DNA from: Prorocentrum cordatum
Taxonomy: Eukaryota > Sar > Dinophyceae > Prorocentrales > Prorocentraceae
Direction: 5' to 3'
Assembly: GCA_963575745.1 (NCBI GenBank)
Contig: CAUYUJ010000891.1
Location: forward strand, 1,115,665-1,179,664
DNA length: 64,000 nucleotides
Shown: positions 30,405 through 46,754 of the stretch, piece after piece
Layout of the letters: the number at the start of each line of letters is the position of its first letter
How positions within the stretch are numbered: the first letter of the stretch is position 1
Made by a program: the position numbers and the translations under genes
The notes under the pieces: model-generated
Seen by the model: the letters and a program-made list of their open reading frames with translations, nothing else
The model's database searches: none
What the model was told of the DNA's origin: nothing

Positions 30405-31380
30405 TAGAGCCTGGGATCTGGAGGGTTCGGGAGTGGATATAGGTGAATTTCTCGGGAGGGGGGGGGGGCGATTGCAATTCGACATGTGTTAGCAACGACG
30501 CGGCGATTCAAGACCGCGAGGAGGGTGTTGCTCCATTTGGAACACATGCGTTCAGAGTAGGGAATGTTTCACGCCTACTTGTGGATTGCCCACAGCATTG
30601 GGTTCGGGCACGCTGCTCGCGAGTTAGACGAAGTTCAGTTCGGTAGCCGTGGCGCATCCCCTCGTCACCATTCGCCCCACCCAACCAATTCCAAGTTCCT
30701 TATCTCATGTCCTCGGCCTCTCGTCTCCAGAACCCTCAACCGATGTGGAGCACCAGAACATTGCCCTTGACAAAAACATCACTGTCCTGGATAAAACCGA
30801 ACACTGTCTGCTCTGCGATGTTGGAGTCATGGGGCCCCGCCATCCCGAAGTTCGCACCCGAGAGCTGCGCTTCCCCCTGCTGGCCAGCGAGGCGTGCGCA
30901 GGTTGGGACAGCAGCTCTTGTTGGCGATGTTCGGGATCGGCGAAGTCCGTAGCAGCCTCGCGCTCGACCATTGCTCTGTCTGTTGCCTGTGTGCTAGTGT
31001 TGCGCGGCAGACGCAAGGAACGTTCGAAGCAAAGCGAGCTGGTGCGCCAAGTCAGTCGCATGCAGAAAATCGTGGATCTCAGAGTGCAACTGTCAGTCAG
31101 CATTCTAGTAAGTCAGCTGTTCTGGTGCTCGAGTAGGTTGCGTTAGTGGGCTTGGCATCCTGGAGAGGGTGAGGCTGGATGCTGGCGGTGTGCATATTGG
31201 TTGCCTTGATCCCCCTCGGGGTGCGGGGTGAGAGCGCAGGGCACAATGGTGAGAAGAGTAAGGTTAGACAGCATGGGCCCCAAGCAGTAGGTCCTTGCGT
31301 CCCCGATGTGCAATGTATGTGGTGCAAGCTCTGTGTGGCACAATCTATGAGGCACAGTCTGGGTGCTGCATTGTCTGCGG
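30405..31380. other. Spacer with an unassigned 165-residue frame
   Basis: A plus frame at 30649-31146 (MAHPLVTIRPTQPIPSSLSH, later TVLDKTEHCLLCDVGVMG) has mixed composition, but competing frames look equally plausible and no splice context helps. I do not call a gene. Confidence 0.3.
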
Positions 31381-32442
31381 TGCAACATGTACAGACATAT
31401 ATATATGTATATAATCACCACGTCGACATTGTAATATACATGTAAGATCATCAAAACAGATATATAAACCCATTATTTCATGGGTTCTGATATGCAGGTT
31501 CATATATATTTTATGAATAATTATATATATAATATAAACATATATCTTACGTTTGTCAAACGTAAGACAAACGTAAGACGTACATCTTACGTTTGTCTTA
31601 CGTTTGTCTTACGTTTGTCGAAAATGACAAACGTAAGACAAACGTAAGATCTAATACATATAAATGTATATAACTATCTAATTCACATTGTGTTTAATAA
31701 TATTGTATTTGACAACTGCGATGTATTATTTTGTTTGTGTATACATATTATGTATATTTACACATACATTAAAATGCCGTTATAGTGAACACGACGTGTA
31801 CATATTTCCACATTTGTATGCGTGTTCGAACACTTCACATGTACCGCGTATACTAGACATGGTCACATACTGGTGTGTTTCTATACACATATGGTGTTTC
31901 TGTGCCAGCTGGGAATGGATGGATTGCATTGCCATTGCGTTGCGCATGTAATTATGTTAGTGCAACTGTTGCCCAACGGCGCCATCTGACAGTGGATGCA
32001 TTGTATTTTCGTTGCATTGCGCTGGCCCAGCGACACCAAGTGCGTGTGCTTCCGTTAGCACAATTGGTGCTCAAGGGCTTGTCCAGGGCTGCTGACATAC
32101 CGTCGGCACGGATCCAGCCCATTCCCTTGCAGATCCAATGGCGCCCAAGAAGCACAGCAAGGTGCCGCCGAAGCCCACTGTGAAAAAGACACAGGTTCGC
32201 TTGTCGAACCATTGCCCAAATCAACGACGGGCGCGGCATGCTGCTGAAAATCGGTTTTTGTTCCAAATGTTTGGTTTATTGCATGTTTGCACGTGTTAGC
32301 AGCGGCCGTCGCGCCCACGATCTCATTCACATGAACCCTTTGTGCCCCTGAGGTCAAGGGGAAGCCTGCTGCCGCTGGGGTCACGACGCTCGCCGTGTAC
32401 GGCAAGTCGGGGACAGTTTGGGATTTTGAACGTAATTAATTA
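31380..32442. repeat. AT-rich block with TTACGTTTGTC inverted array
   Basis: From 31384 to about 31900 the sequence is AT-rich. At 31545-31650 the 11-mer TTACGTTTGTC occurs about seven times in both orientations. Two direct copies at 31597-31619 are followed, after GAAAAT, by their perfect reverse complement at 31626-31648. The rest to 32442 has no supported gene. Confidence 0.85.
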
Positions 32443-32780
32443 TTGACGCTTCGCGTTTATCCACCAGCCCATCCAGAAACAATCAGCAATGAAATGCGTG
32501 TATCACGCATTGCATTGCTGATCGCGCGGTCGTATTCGGGGGAGCACTGATCACGCGCAATTTACCGCATTGAAGTTTAGGATGAAAGCCAGCGCAAGTT
32601 CCGATGGTGATTCGATGGGGGGTGGTGTTTCGGTGTCCCGTACTGTATGTTGCGCTGGTTTGCATCTTAAGCTCGCGTGCGCTTCGAATGTTGGTGCATT
32701 ATTGGGGCTCCCTTGATGTTCTCTTGGGGCCAGCGTGAGGCCCGCCTGGTGCTCTTCCCTGGTGCGGTATTGGGGCCATC
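32443..32780 (+). mobile_element. TTGACGCTTCGCG family, third copy
   Basis: Starts TTGACGCTTCGCGTTTATCC, continues CAGCCCATCCAGAAACAATC, carries a local AATGAAATGCGTGTATCACG / GCATTGCATT palindrome absent from other copies, then GCATTGAAGTTTAGGATG, and enters TTGGGGCTC words. Confidence 0.7.
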
Positions 32781-33420
32781 TCAGGGCAGTCTTGGAACCC
32801 TCTAGGGTGTCGATTGGGACGTATGTTGGCGATCTATTTCGGGAAGTATGCGGGCCTGCGTGTGGATCGTTTGGGATGCCTGAGTGGTCCCTTGGGGCAG
32901 CCTATGATCAATTCGTTCAAACAGATGGGAACCACCGCTACTGCTGGCCCACCCGCCCACCCATCGGAGGCTGAAGCGTGCAATCCTGGGGCCATCTTGG
33001 CCCGCTCCTGGATCGCTATTGGGCGCTCGTGGGGCCGTCTCAGGGCCCGCGTGGGCACCGTCTGGGGCTATCTCGGGCCGTCTCAAGGCCATCGCGGGGC
33101 CTCAAGTGCCCATCGGCGGCGAGCGAGCGGGGATGCAAACCTACATTGGTTTCCCGTGTGTCGTTGAACGATTTTGGCATATTGGTAGGGGTCATCAAGG
33201 TCGTCGGACAACACTTGAACCCATCATTGGGGCCGTCTTGGGACATCTTGGACGCGCGTCGGAGGCTATCTTGGCCCCGCGACCGCTATATTGGGCAATA
33301 TTGGAGGCCAGCTTGCGCTCTCTGCTGCCCTTCTTGGGGCCATATTGTGCCATCTTGGACGCTGCGATGCCCCCCCCCCCCCGTCCAATCGCATCCAGGA
33401 GGGGGGGTGCGTGCAGGGGG
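32781..33420. repeat. Dispersed TCTTGG element ending in poly(C)
   Basis: Same order of words as 25440-25915: CATCGGAGGC, TCTTGGCCCGCTC, GCGCTCGTGGGGCCGTC, ATCGGCGGCGAGCG, TCTTGGGACATCTTGG, ending in a 13-base C run at 33370 and a short G run. Confidence 0.65.
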
Positions 33421-33451
33421 CATGACGAGGTTGGGGCAGGAGCGCTCGGAA

Positions 33452-38870
<5,419 letters not shown>

Positions 38871-39707
38871 TTTCCCCCGTCTGTTTCGGACGGGGGTCGC
38901 GTCAGCCGAATCGTCGCCAGCTGACGTTTCAATTGTTTGTTGTTTTCACTTGTGCGCGCCCAAGTTTGATCGGGCGAGTGTTTTGTGGAGAGATGGCGGT
39001 TCGTCCCGCCAGCACGTGCGAACGGAGCGAGGTCCCCCAAGGTTTCCTGAAAATGCGACACAGGCGCTGCCCGAGAACGAACGGCCCCGCGAGGCCGCCC
39101 AACGGCTCCCAGCCCCCAAGCGCTCATGACAATTTCGGTCACCCCCAATGGCGCGAGAGTAGTCTCGCGTCGCGCTCTGCGGCCTGGGCCCGAGGGCTGC
39201 CCTGCTCCGCGGCGGCCCCGCGCGGGCGCGAAGATAATCGCGAAGGTAGGTGGCCCAGCTGACAGAGCAACACGCGCGCCCCCCCCCTTCCCCGCGATGC
39301 CCGCAGAGACCCCGAGGGGGAATTAAACAACGCCGATCGCTTTACACGTGCCGCCAAGATGGCATCGCCCCATGAGGTCGCCCACGGGCCCCCATCCCTC
39401 CGAGGCCCAATAGATTGGAAACAATTGCTTCCAAGCGGCCACCAGAGACCCCGAACGGGCTTCAAAAAGCTCTGAAACCTTTGCATGTGGCGTTCAGGGG
39501 GCCTCCTCGCTTTCCAACGTCCTTCTCTTTACCATCCCCCCTCTCTCCTTCCTCTCCACCGCCATTCCTCCCCCTTGCACCTCCCCCCCCTCCCCTCCCC
39601 CATCTCCCAATCCTTGCCTCGGGCCCGCACGGGTGGATCCATGTGCGTTTCGCAACCGTTGCTGGTCGCTCTAGGCGCCCGATGCCGTTTGGCCCAGGCA
39701 TTTTGCC
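38871..39707. other. Spacer between genes 4 and 5
   Basis: GC-rich, with C/T-rich stretches at 39530-39610. No gene is supported. A very weak leader-like match just before 39708 is listed among rejected observations. Confidence 0.5.
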
Positions 39708-42206
39708 ATGAGGCGATGCATCAAGAGGCGGCTAGAGCCCGACACACCGCCAGATTCCGACTCCAGCGAACGCGATGAGATAGATGAATTAGGCCGCCCG
39801 ACATATGCAGCGTTATCGTCGATACTATTGAAAGATTGGGCATGGGGAAAATTGTTTGGCACGGACCTCCAAAAATATGCACACGCGGCCCACAGGGACG
39901 GGGCCAGGGATCCTGAATTGGCTAGCATTGCGGCCATGGGCTCGTGGGGCTCGGCCCCGCAAAACATTCATCAGCAACTCACGACCAAATATCTGCGAGG
40001 GAACGCGCTCCCCGAGCCCGAGACGTTCGATGTTCATTGTAAAGAGCCCAGGACTAATAAGATAGTGAAGGCCGAATGTAGCATGCTGCTTCCCCACGAG
40101 ATGTTTGCATCTATGTTCCACTCCCATCGCGAAGTATTTAATGAGATCTACGGTGTAGACCACTTGCCGAAATTCTGGGAAGGGGCATCTAAAGACGACC
40201 CGCGTTTGAAGAATCATCCAATATGGCACCTCAGCAATAACGCCCGTGCCCACGCGATCCCCCTTCGTATACATGGCGACGGTGCAGAGATGCAGACGAA
40301 CGATTCTCTCATGTGCATTTCGTGGACGAGTTTGCTCGCTGTGGGGTCGACTCGTTCGTTGAACATGTTTGTGACAGGGTGGCCATATTCAATACAGGCC
40401 AAACAAACACATGACGACAAGGATACATGGCGTGAAATTTGGGACGTCATAGCCTGGTCGCTTAATTCTCTCGCAAGTGGGAAATACCCAACTACAGATT
40501 CACTGGCTTCGCCATGCCGCGCGCCCCTGGTCGGACGAGCGTCGCGGATATCAATGTCGCCGACCGAATGAGGAATGAGCAGGAGTTGCGAGGGAGGGGG
40601 CGGGGGGAGGGCGATAGAAGCGACGGGCGGTGGAGGGGGGCCATGGAAGGCGAGACACGGCGAGACAGCGCGACAACTTTCACAGCTCGGTGTCGACTCT
40701 GGTCGCGGCGGCGGATTGGAAGAACAGGCCTTTCGCAGAGGGTTCGCGCCATGCCGAGAGAGCTGGCCACTATTTGTGTTCAGCTGCGCTGCCATACAGA
40801 GGATTTATTTACGGCGTCCTAGGCTGTGGTTGCAATGAATACGCCACGTTGGTCCCCGTCTAAAATCGATTATGCGGCAAGTTTTGGGTTGCAGATTTTC
40901 TGTTCAATGTGCGGTTCTGGTGCAGCATTCCTCGGGTTCGGGGTCGAAGTGTATGTTTTGTTTGTGTATGTCTGTGGAAGTGGCTATCGTTGCGACCAGT
41001 CGCCCCAGGGGACATGGAATTCTTTAGCTCGCACCTGGGGACGCCGTGGCCGAACGAATCGCAGATGTGCTGGCTCTGCGAAGCGAACAGAGATACGCTG
41101 CCATTTAACAATTTCATCAAAGAGCAATTCCCTCGGCACTGGATGCGATTTCGACGGCGGGTGCCATATGTTTTTACACATCATGTGTTCCGTGTGTGGG
41201 GCGTCACTGGCGAATCAATTTGTTTGGATTCAATGCACACGGTGGATCAAGGAACGTGTTCGCATATATTAGGGAATATCCTGAAAGAGATCATATATGA
41301 ACAACGGGACGAATCACCTGCAGAGGCGTGCGCTGTGATCTGGAGACGTATTCGAAAGATTTACGACGAACGGAACATTCCCCACAGGATCACTTACCCC
41401 TGCAGACGCGCGCCCGACAGACCCCTGGGCGAGGGGGGGAGAGGGTGAGGAGGGCGGAGGGGAAGGGAAAAGGGGGGAAATGTATGAGGCACTCAGGAAA
41501 AGGGTGAGAGGATAGGTAAAAGGAGGCGGTCAACTCAAGGATGGGGAAGGGGATGGAAAAACGGGTGGGGAAAAGGGAATACAACAAGAAAAGGAACGCT
41601 GATGATGGGGGAGAAGGGAGCACGGAACGGGGAAGAAGAAACGCCGCGTGCCCGACAGCTAGGGTGCCCCTGGCGGGCGGACATTTTGGGTTGGGCAGTT
41701 TCATTGCGAATCTGAAAAGTCCACATAGCCAGTGCCCCGTTTTAAAGAAAGCAATCAAAGCAGCGCAACAGCGCTGGCTGGCTCCCGTGATATGTCAACT
41801 GAGCAAGGATTATGAAGACGGTTCTGATCTTAGAAGAATGCGAACCCTTTGTTGCGAATCGTTATGCACATACTACGATTGCTTAGATTCATCTGGAATG
41901 TTTTTGGACGCGGCCGTTGCACAAAAGTTGCAAGACGCCGTCGAAACATCGCTCATCATGTATCATGCCCTCGCGTCGCATTCGATGACAGATGAACATA
42001 GGAAAAAATGGTCCATAGTTAACAAACACCACATGTGGTGGCACATTGCAGAAGCCGCCACGTATTTGAACCCGAGGTGGCTTTGGTGCTACATGGCAGA
42101 AGATTTCATGCGACACGTTGTAAAAATAGCAGGGACGGTGCAAATTGGCTCTTCGCCCTTGCAGTGCAGCCGCAAACTGTGCGAACGCTGGAGGATTGGA
42201 AGGTAG
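39708..42206 (+). CDS. Multi-exon gene 5: transposase-like dinoflagellate family
   Basis: Exon 1 (39708 to about 40500) starts MRRCIKRRLEPDTPPDSDSS and includes KAECSMLLPHEMFASMFHSH, IPLRIHGDGAEMQTNDSLMC and TWREIWDVIAWSLNSLASGK. Exon 2 (about 40715-40822, GSRHAERAGHYLCSAALPYR) joins exon 3 (41009 to about 41395) through a GC-AG intron (40823-41008) that restores VLGDMEFFSSHLGTPW. Exon 3 carries CWLCEANRD and ESICLDSMHTVDQGT. Exon 4 (about 41690-42206) ends with IVNKHHMWWHIAEAATYLNP and LWCYMAEDFMRHV, stop TAG. Conserved acids occur in HGDG, LDSMH and AEDFM, a D-D-E/D order like Tnp2/KDZ transposases; this link is my inference. The coding text is less GC-rich than its neighbours. The exon 1-2 junction and exon 4 start are approximate; a G-rich intron separates exons 3 and 4. 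Confidence 0.65.
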
Positions 42207-42869
42207 ATCAGTGGCTCCGCCAGTTGCCGCCGCGGCACTCGGGTGGGGAACAAGTCAGCAGGGCGATGGGGCGGGAGCGGTGAGTGGGGTGGGGGGGGTA
42301 GGAACAGGGCGCGCGAGGGGGGGGGGTCAAGGGCGGGGACGGGGAGCGACGGCAGAAGGAACGGGATGGCGGAGAGAGGGTGAGGTTGGAGGAGATGCCG
42401 AAAGCGAAGAGGATACCGAAAACGAGAAAGATTAGATTTTGCAAACCTGTCCCTCCGCTCGCGGGGGGGATGGACTTCGAGATTTCGCGCCCTTCTTTCT
42501 AGGTGTTCTGTGGGAGTGCCCACGCAAGTGAATGTTTAACGTTCGGGGCAGAGACCCGAACCTCGTGGAGAGAAGACTGTCGGCCTCGCAATCTCATTGC
42601 CACCGCCCACCTCCCACGCCTACTTCCGCCCCCGCCGACCCCGCCATGGCCTTCCCTGGCCGAGGGGGGCCCTCGCATGTTTCGTGCCCCTCAGGAAGAT
42701 GCGCGCATTATGGTTGTCCCGAAACATAAGAAACACGGAAACATGCGCAAGAGAAAATTCATGACAACAAGTGGAAACTACATTTAAGACACATACGACA
42801 CACGCAATGCAAGCGCAAACATATCAACCCTACAAACGCAATGCAAAAGTAAAACACACGTAAAACACA
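42207..42869. other. Spacer downstream of gene 5
   Basis: G-rich at 42280-42360, then mixed. A 94-residue frame at 42503-42787 has no recognisable content. Confidence 0.4.
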
Positions 42870-42945
42870 CACCCAACAAACGTAAGACAAACGTGTGTCT
42901 TACGTTTGTCTTACGTTTGTCTTACGGTTATCGTTGCATTTAGTT
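42870..42945. repeat. TTACGTTTGTC array with hairpin
   Basis: AAACGTAAGACA (42878-42889) and TGTCTTACGTTT (42896-42907) are perfect inverted repeats, followed by two more TTACGTTTGTC units. Same 11-mer as at 31545-31650. Confidence 0.9.
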
Positions 42946-43150
42946 GCTACCCATTTTTCGCTACCCATTTTTGCGGGGCAAACACTAGCGCGCGCGATTG
43001 TTGATCGCTACCCATTTTGCGTTTCCCGCATCATGATTACGCTACCCATATTGACGCATGATAAAACCGGTCGCGCTACCCATTTTGCTCTCGTTCCGGT
43101 CCGCTACCCATTCTCACGCGCGCATCAATCCGCTACCCAAAAAGATCGGT
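42945..43150. repeat. Cluster of eight CGCTACCCATTTT words
   Basis: CGCTACCCATTTT or one-base variants occur about eight times at irregular 15-45 bp spacing, separated by unrelated sequence containing GCGCGC and ATCATGAT palindromes. Related words are at 20020-20260. Confidence 0.85.
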
Positions 43151-43241
43151 CGCGCAGCATCTGGGTTTCTCCAGGGTGGGAGGGCCCGCCCGCCTCCCTG
43201 TGTGCCAGCAGGAGCCGGGCCCGAGCAGCGCGCCCGCCTTG

Positions 43242-43365
43242 GCATCGCTCGAGCGCGTGGGTTTTTGTCTTCGGCGAGGACCATCGCGGGGCATGTTGGA
43301 TCATGTTTGGGGGAAAGACCCCACGAAACCGAAACATGCACGGGGAATGGGCTTCCGAGCGATGA
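43242..43365. mobile_element. MITE family 2, copy 2
   Basis: The ends GCATCGCTCGAGCG and TTCCGAGCGATGA are inverted repeats. The core aligns with 23418-23546. Length about 124 bp. Confidence 0.75.
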
Positions 43366-44348
43366 CGGGCCGCGGAGGCTCAGCCGCCCTTCGGGGACGC
43401 CCAGGAGGAGGCGGCCATGGGGGGAGCGGGTCCTGAGGGAGACGAGCCCTCGCCCTTCCCAGGCTCCCGGGGCCCTCCACCTGCCCCGGGGCTGTCCGAA
43501 GACGGCTCAGGACGAAGAACTCGGCCTGGGGGAAGGCCCCACCGCCCAAGACCCGTGTCCCTCGGAGCCCGCTTTCCACATTCAAAAGAGGAGGAAGGCT
43601 TAAGTCGGGCTCGTCCCTCTACAGGAGGAATATTCGAAAATAGTCAAATCGTCTGGGGACTATTTGGGGGTTTTTGTTTGACCTTTTGGGGGTATTTTTT
43701 GGTATTCGTTATTTTCGTCGAGAGTCCCCCTGTAGGGGGACACGCCCGACTAAAAGGAGGGCCCATTCTCTGTGACGTCAGCGGGCACGAGCGAGTCGAG
43801 GCAGGTGCAGGCGCCGGTCGGGCTACGGGCGGTGCGCGGCGGACGCGAATCGGGGCACCGCGGAGCGCGGGGAGAGCCTCTTGGGGGGGAGGGGACAGAG
43901 CCGCTCAGATCGTGCAGGCCGTCGCGGGCGTGCCGGCGAAGTGCAGGCGGGCGCCAGAGAGCGCAGCTGCGCAGCGAGCTCCAGAAAAAGGCTCCTGCCT
44001 TCGACGGGTCGACGGACATGGCAGGTCCTGCTCGGCGGAGAGGCGGCGGATGCCGGCGGAAGTCAAGCGGTGGCGGCTCCGCCGGCGGAAGGCCAGCGGC
44101 AGCCGGCGTAAGTAGAGATTGCAGGGTTGTGTGGGTCAATGTTTTAGGAGTCGGCCATGAGGGGATGCGTGGGTGTCATCGTCGGGGCCATGCTATCTCC
44201 AAGATTCCATGGTCCCCTCTTCTCCTGTCAACGCGGCCCCTGGCCCCCACTTCGCCCACGCATATGCCTCAGGCCATGCCGCCCAACCCCCCTCCTCTGC
44301 CTTGCCCCCCTCTTCGGCGCACCCGGGTGATGGGCACTTTCTGGCAAT
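43366..44348. other. GC-rich spacer including MITE and GGCGGAAG words
   Basis: Holds MITE family 1 copy 2 and, at 44030-44115, GGCGGAAG words related to 2980-3215. At about 43930-44030 a plus frame reads GRQRAQLRSELQKKAPAFDG and might be an exon; no partner is found. Confidence 0.4.
43600..43754. mobile_element. MITE family 1, copy 2
   Basis: Left end TAAGTCGGGCTCGTCCCTCT and right end GGGGGACACGCCCGACTAAA form the most complete terminal inverted repeats of the three copies (about 28 bp). The centre is T-rich. Confidence 0.9.
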
Positions 44349-44575
44349 ATGCGAACGCTGCCGCAAACCATTCGTGAGCTTCAGGAAGCGTTGGAATCGT
44401 GCGAGGATGCCCGACAGCATCCTGTAACATCGAAGATGTCCTTATGTGTTCGACCGCCCCCCTCCGACAGGCGACGTTCGCGTGCGAGAAGTGGGAGAAC
44501 GCGATCGCGTACCTGCGTTCCAAGAATCTCCTGACGGAGGAGTCGGTCACCGGCTGGTTGGAAGCCCGCGCTTGA
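44349..44575 (+). CDS. Small two-exon gene end with a 47-nt intron, unknown family
   Basis: Exon (44349-44423) reads MRTLPQTIRELQEALESCED then ARQHP. A GT-AG intron of 47 nt (44424-44470, GTAACATC to TCCGACAG) joins in phase to 44471-44575, which reads ATFACEKWENAIAYLRSKNL then LTEESVTGWLEARA and stops at TGA. The joined product is a plausible all-helical domain with codons strongly ending in G or C. The first ATG may be internal, with further exons upstream. I do not recognise the family. Confidence 0.45.
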
Positions 44576-44609
44576 CAGGGAGGACTGCGAGGGAAGGGAG
44601 GACAGATGG

Positions 44610-44715
44610 ACGGACGGAAGGGAGAGGAGGAGGAGGAGGCGAAGGAGGAGGAGGAGGAGGAGGAGGAGGCGAAGGAGGAGGAGGAGGAGGAGGAGGAGGA
44701 GGAGGAGGAGGATAC
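44610..44715. repeat. (GGA)n tract
   Basis: GGA triplets with GGC interruptions directly downstream of the small gene. Confidence 0.95.
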
Positions 44716-45071
44716 GTCACGGCAGCGTTGCGGTACACCTCTCATGCTCGCAGTACCGAGCACCGAGGAAGAACGGCAGCAGGAGGAGGAGGCCCACCCC
44801 GCGACCCACCCGCGACCCATGTCGCGACCACCCGCTCACTCTAACAATTGCTGGGTGCTGATGCATCCAGATTCACCGCCTGCCGAAGTTCCCGAAGATC
44901 GATCCCCCAGGCGGTGGTTATGGGTAGATCCCCGCCTCGGAGAAGGAGGGAGGATGAGGAGGAGGGGCCGTTGTTTCCTCACCTCCTCTTCCCCCAACCA
45001 CTGCTGCGACGGCTTCTGATCCGCTCCGCGCGCCCTGAGAGGCCTGGGCGCCGCGCGGCCGAGCGAACCTG
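44716..45071. other. Spacer, no gene supported
   Basis: Mixed GC-rich sequence between the GGA tract and MITE family 1 copy 3. Overlapping frames have no recognisable content. Confidence 0.4.
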
Positions 45072-45229
45072 GAGTCGAGCCTGTCCCTCTACAGGAGGAA
45101 TATTCAAAAATAGTCAAAACATAGTCCGGGGACTATTTTGGGACCGTTTGCGAATATTGTAGGGTATGGTTTGGCCATTTTTTATGTTTCGTCCAAACTC
45201 CCCCTGTAGGGGGACGGGCCCGGCTTAAA
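45072..45229. mobile_element. MITE family 1, copy 3
   Basis: GAGTCGAGCCTGTCCCTCTA opens and GGGGGACGGGCCCGGCTTAA closes the ~157-bp element. AATATTCAAAAATAGTC and GGGGACTATTT are shared with the other copies. Confidence 0.88.
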
Positions 45230-45287
45230 GCTGGCCGAGCTCCGAACGGACGAGGACCGCGAGTCTTCACTCGCTCCTGCTCCTTCC

Positions 45288-45528
45288 CCCCCCCCCTCCT
45301 CCCCCTCCTCCTCCTCCTCCTCCTCCTCCTCCTCCTCCTCCTCCTCCTCCTCCCCCTCCTCCTCCTCTCCTCCTCCTCCTCCCTCCTCCTCCTCCCCTCC
45401 TCCTCCTCCCCCTCCTCCTCCTCCCCCTCCTCCTCCTCCCTCCTCTCCTCCTCCTCCTCTCCTCCTCCTCCTCCTCCCTCCTCCTCCTCCTCCTCCTCCT
45501 CCTCCCTCCTGCCCCCCCCCCCCCCAGG
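45288..45528. repeat. (CCT)n tract ending in a C run and CAG
   Basis: About 240 bp of CCT triplets, then a run of Cs and AG directly before an exon-like frame. It has the form of an exaggerated 3' splice site. Confidence 0.9.
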
Positions 45529-45645
45529 TGAGGGAGATCATCTGCGAGGGCGCCGGTGCCTTCGGCTCCTGGCGGCTCTCGGGCGAGGCCCTCGACGCGC
45601 TGGTGCGCCAGGTGCTCGTCGTCGGGTCTCGGTCGGCCGTCGTCG
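45529..45645 (+). CDS. Single exon of an unidentified gene
   Basis: After the pyrimidine tract and CCCCAG, the sequence reads VREIICEGAGAFGSWRLSGE then ALDALVRQVLVVGSR. It is well balanced, with strong G/C third positions, and then dissolves into CGTCGT repeats. The partner exons are not found. The start is set by the acceptor, and the 3' border is uncertain. Confidence 0.4.
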
Positions 45646-45680
45646 GCCGTCGCCGCGGCCGTGGCCGACGTCGTCGGAGA

Positions 45681-45910
45681 AGGAGGCCCAGACACCCCCT
45701 CGAGTCGCGAGGAGATCACGACGGAGTTTGTTTTTGCTGCGTTCCGCCTCCAGGGGCCCTTGCTGTTCCCTGGGACCGAACCATTCCCTGGGACCCGATC
45801 GAATATAGAAGGAGGCCCAGACCCCCTCGAGTCGCGAGGAGATCACGACGGAGTTTGTTTTCGCTGTGTTCCGCCTCCAGGGGCCCTCGCTGTTCCCTGG
45901 GACCGTCGAA
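45681..45910. repeat. 129-bp direct tandem duplication
   Basis: AGGAGGCCCAGACACCCCCT at 45681 and AGGAGGCCCAGACCCCCTCG at 45810 start two nearly identical units containing GAGGAGATCACGACGGAG and CTCCAGGGGCCC. Confidence 0.9.
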
Positions 45911-46750
45911 AGACGATTCCGGATGAAAAGCGGGTCCCCGGGGAAGGGGTCGAGACGTCTGGAGGTCGGCGTTGTGCACACATGATGGCGTCGAGGGGTT
46001 GGGGAAGCGGACGGGGGCGCAAACGGAGACGGAGAAGGAGAAGGAGTTTGGAAGGGGGAGGGAGGGAAAGGGAAAGGGGGAGGAGGCAAGCTGGGTGCGC
46101 TCGCGGCGCATCTGACATCTTACTATTGTACCCCCCTCTCCCCCATCCTTTCCCATTGCGCTGATGTGTCTTTCCATAGCGGACCTGGAACTCCCAAACA
46201 CGAGCAACAGAACAACCATCGTGTCATGCGCGCAATCGGAAAAGGGGAGTTGCGCGTACAGGAGGAGAAGAAGGTGGCGGATGAACAGGAGAATGAGCAG
46301 AACGAAAACAAACGGGTGAGGAATGAGGAGGACACGGACGAACAGCAGCATCAGGATCTGAAGCTCAAGGAGAGGGAGGAGCAAGAGGAACAGGGGAAGG
46401 CGGCGGAGGAGAAAGAAACGGGGCGATAATGATGGGCAAGGACTCGGATTTAGAAAAGTAGGCCGCGCTGGGGCGAGAGCGCTATTCTGAACGAGGTTAG
46501 CAAAGCCGCCATCGTGAAATGACGCCCACTCTGCAGTGGGAGCAGACTTCTGGACGGACAGGAAGCGCTCGAATCGGAGAAACAAACACAAAGGGAAGCA
46601 AAAATGTTTGAAATCTTGCGTAAACAAGCAATTCACGGAAACGTGGTGGACATTAGCAGCACGCCTTTGGGGGAGGAGTAGTGTGAATGTCGTGCAGCTG
46701 TGCAGGATGAGAGGACAGGGGAGCGAAGAGAGGAGAGAGCGGAGAAGAAT
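45911..46750. other. Spacer, no gene supported
   Basis: Plus frame 46166-46429 is Glu/Lys/Gln-rich and ends in a stop, but it is low in complexity and has no homology I know. The opposite frame looks no better. Confidence 0.35.
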
Positions 46751-46754
46751 TGTA

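Noticed and set aside
39679-39698. Leader-like sequence CCGATGCCGTTTGGCCCAGG 10 bases before gene 5
   Set aside because: It resembles the spliced leader only with a swapped pair, one deletion and three further changes, and lacks the GTAGCCATTTT core.
46166-46429. Glu/Lys/Gln-rich 87-codon frame with a stop
   Set aside because: Low complexity, no splice or start context, and no known family; insufficient to call a gene.
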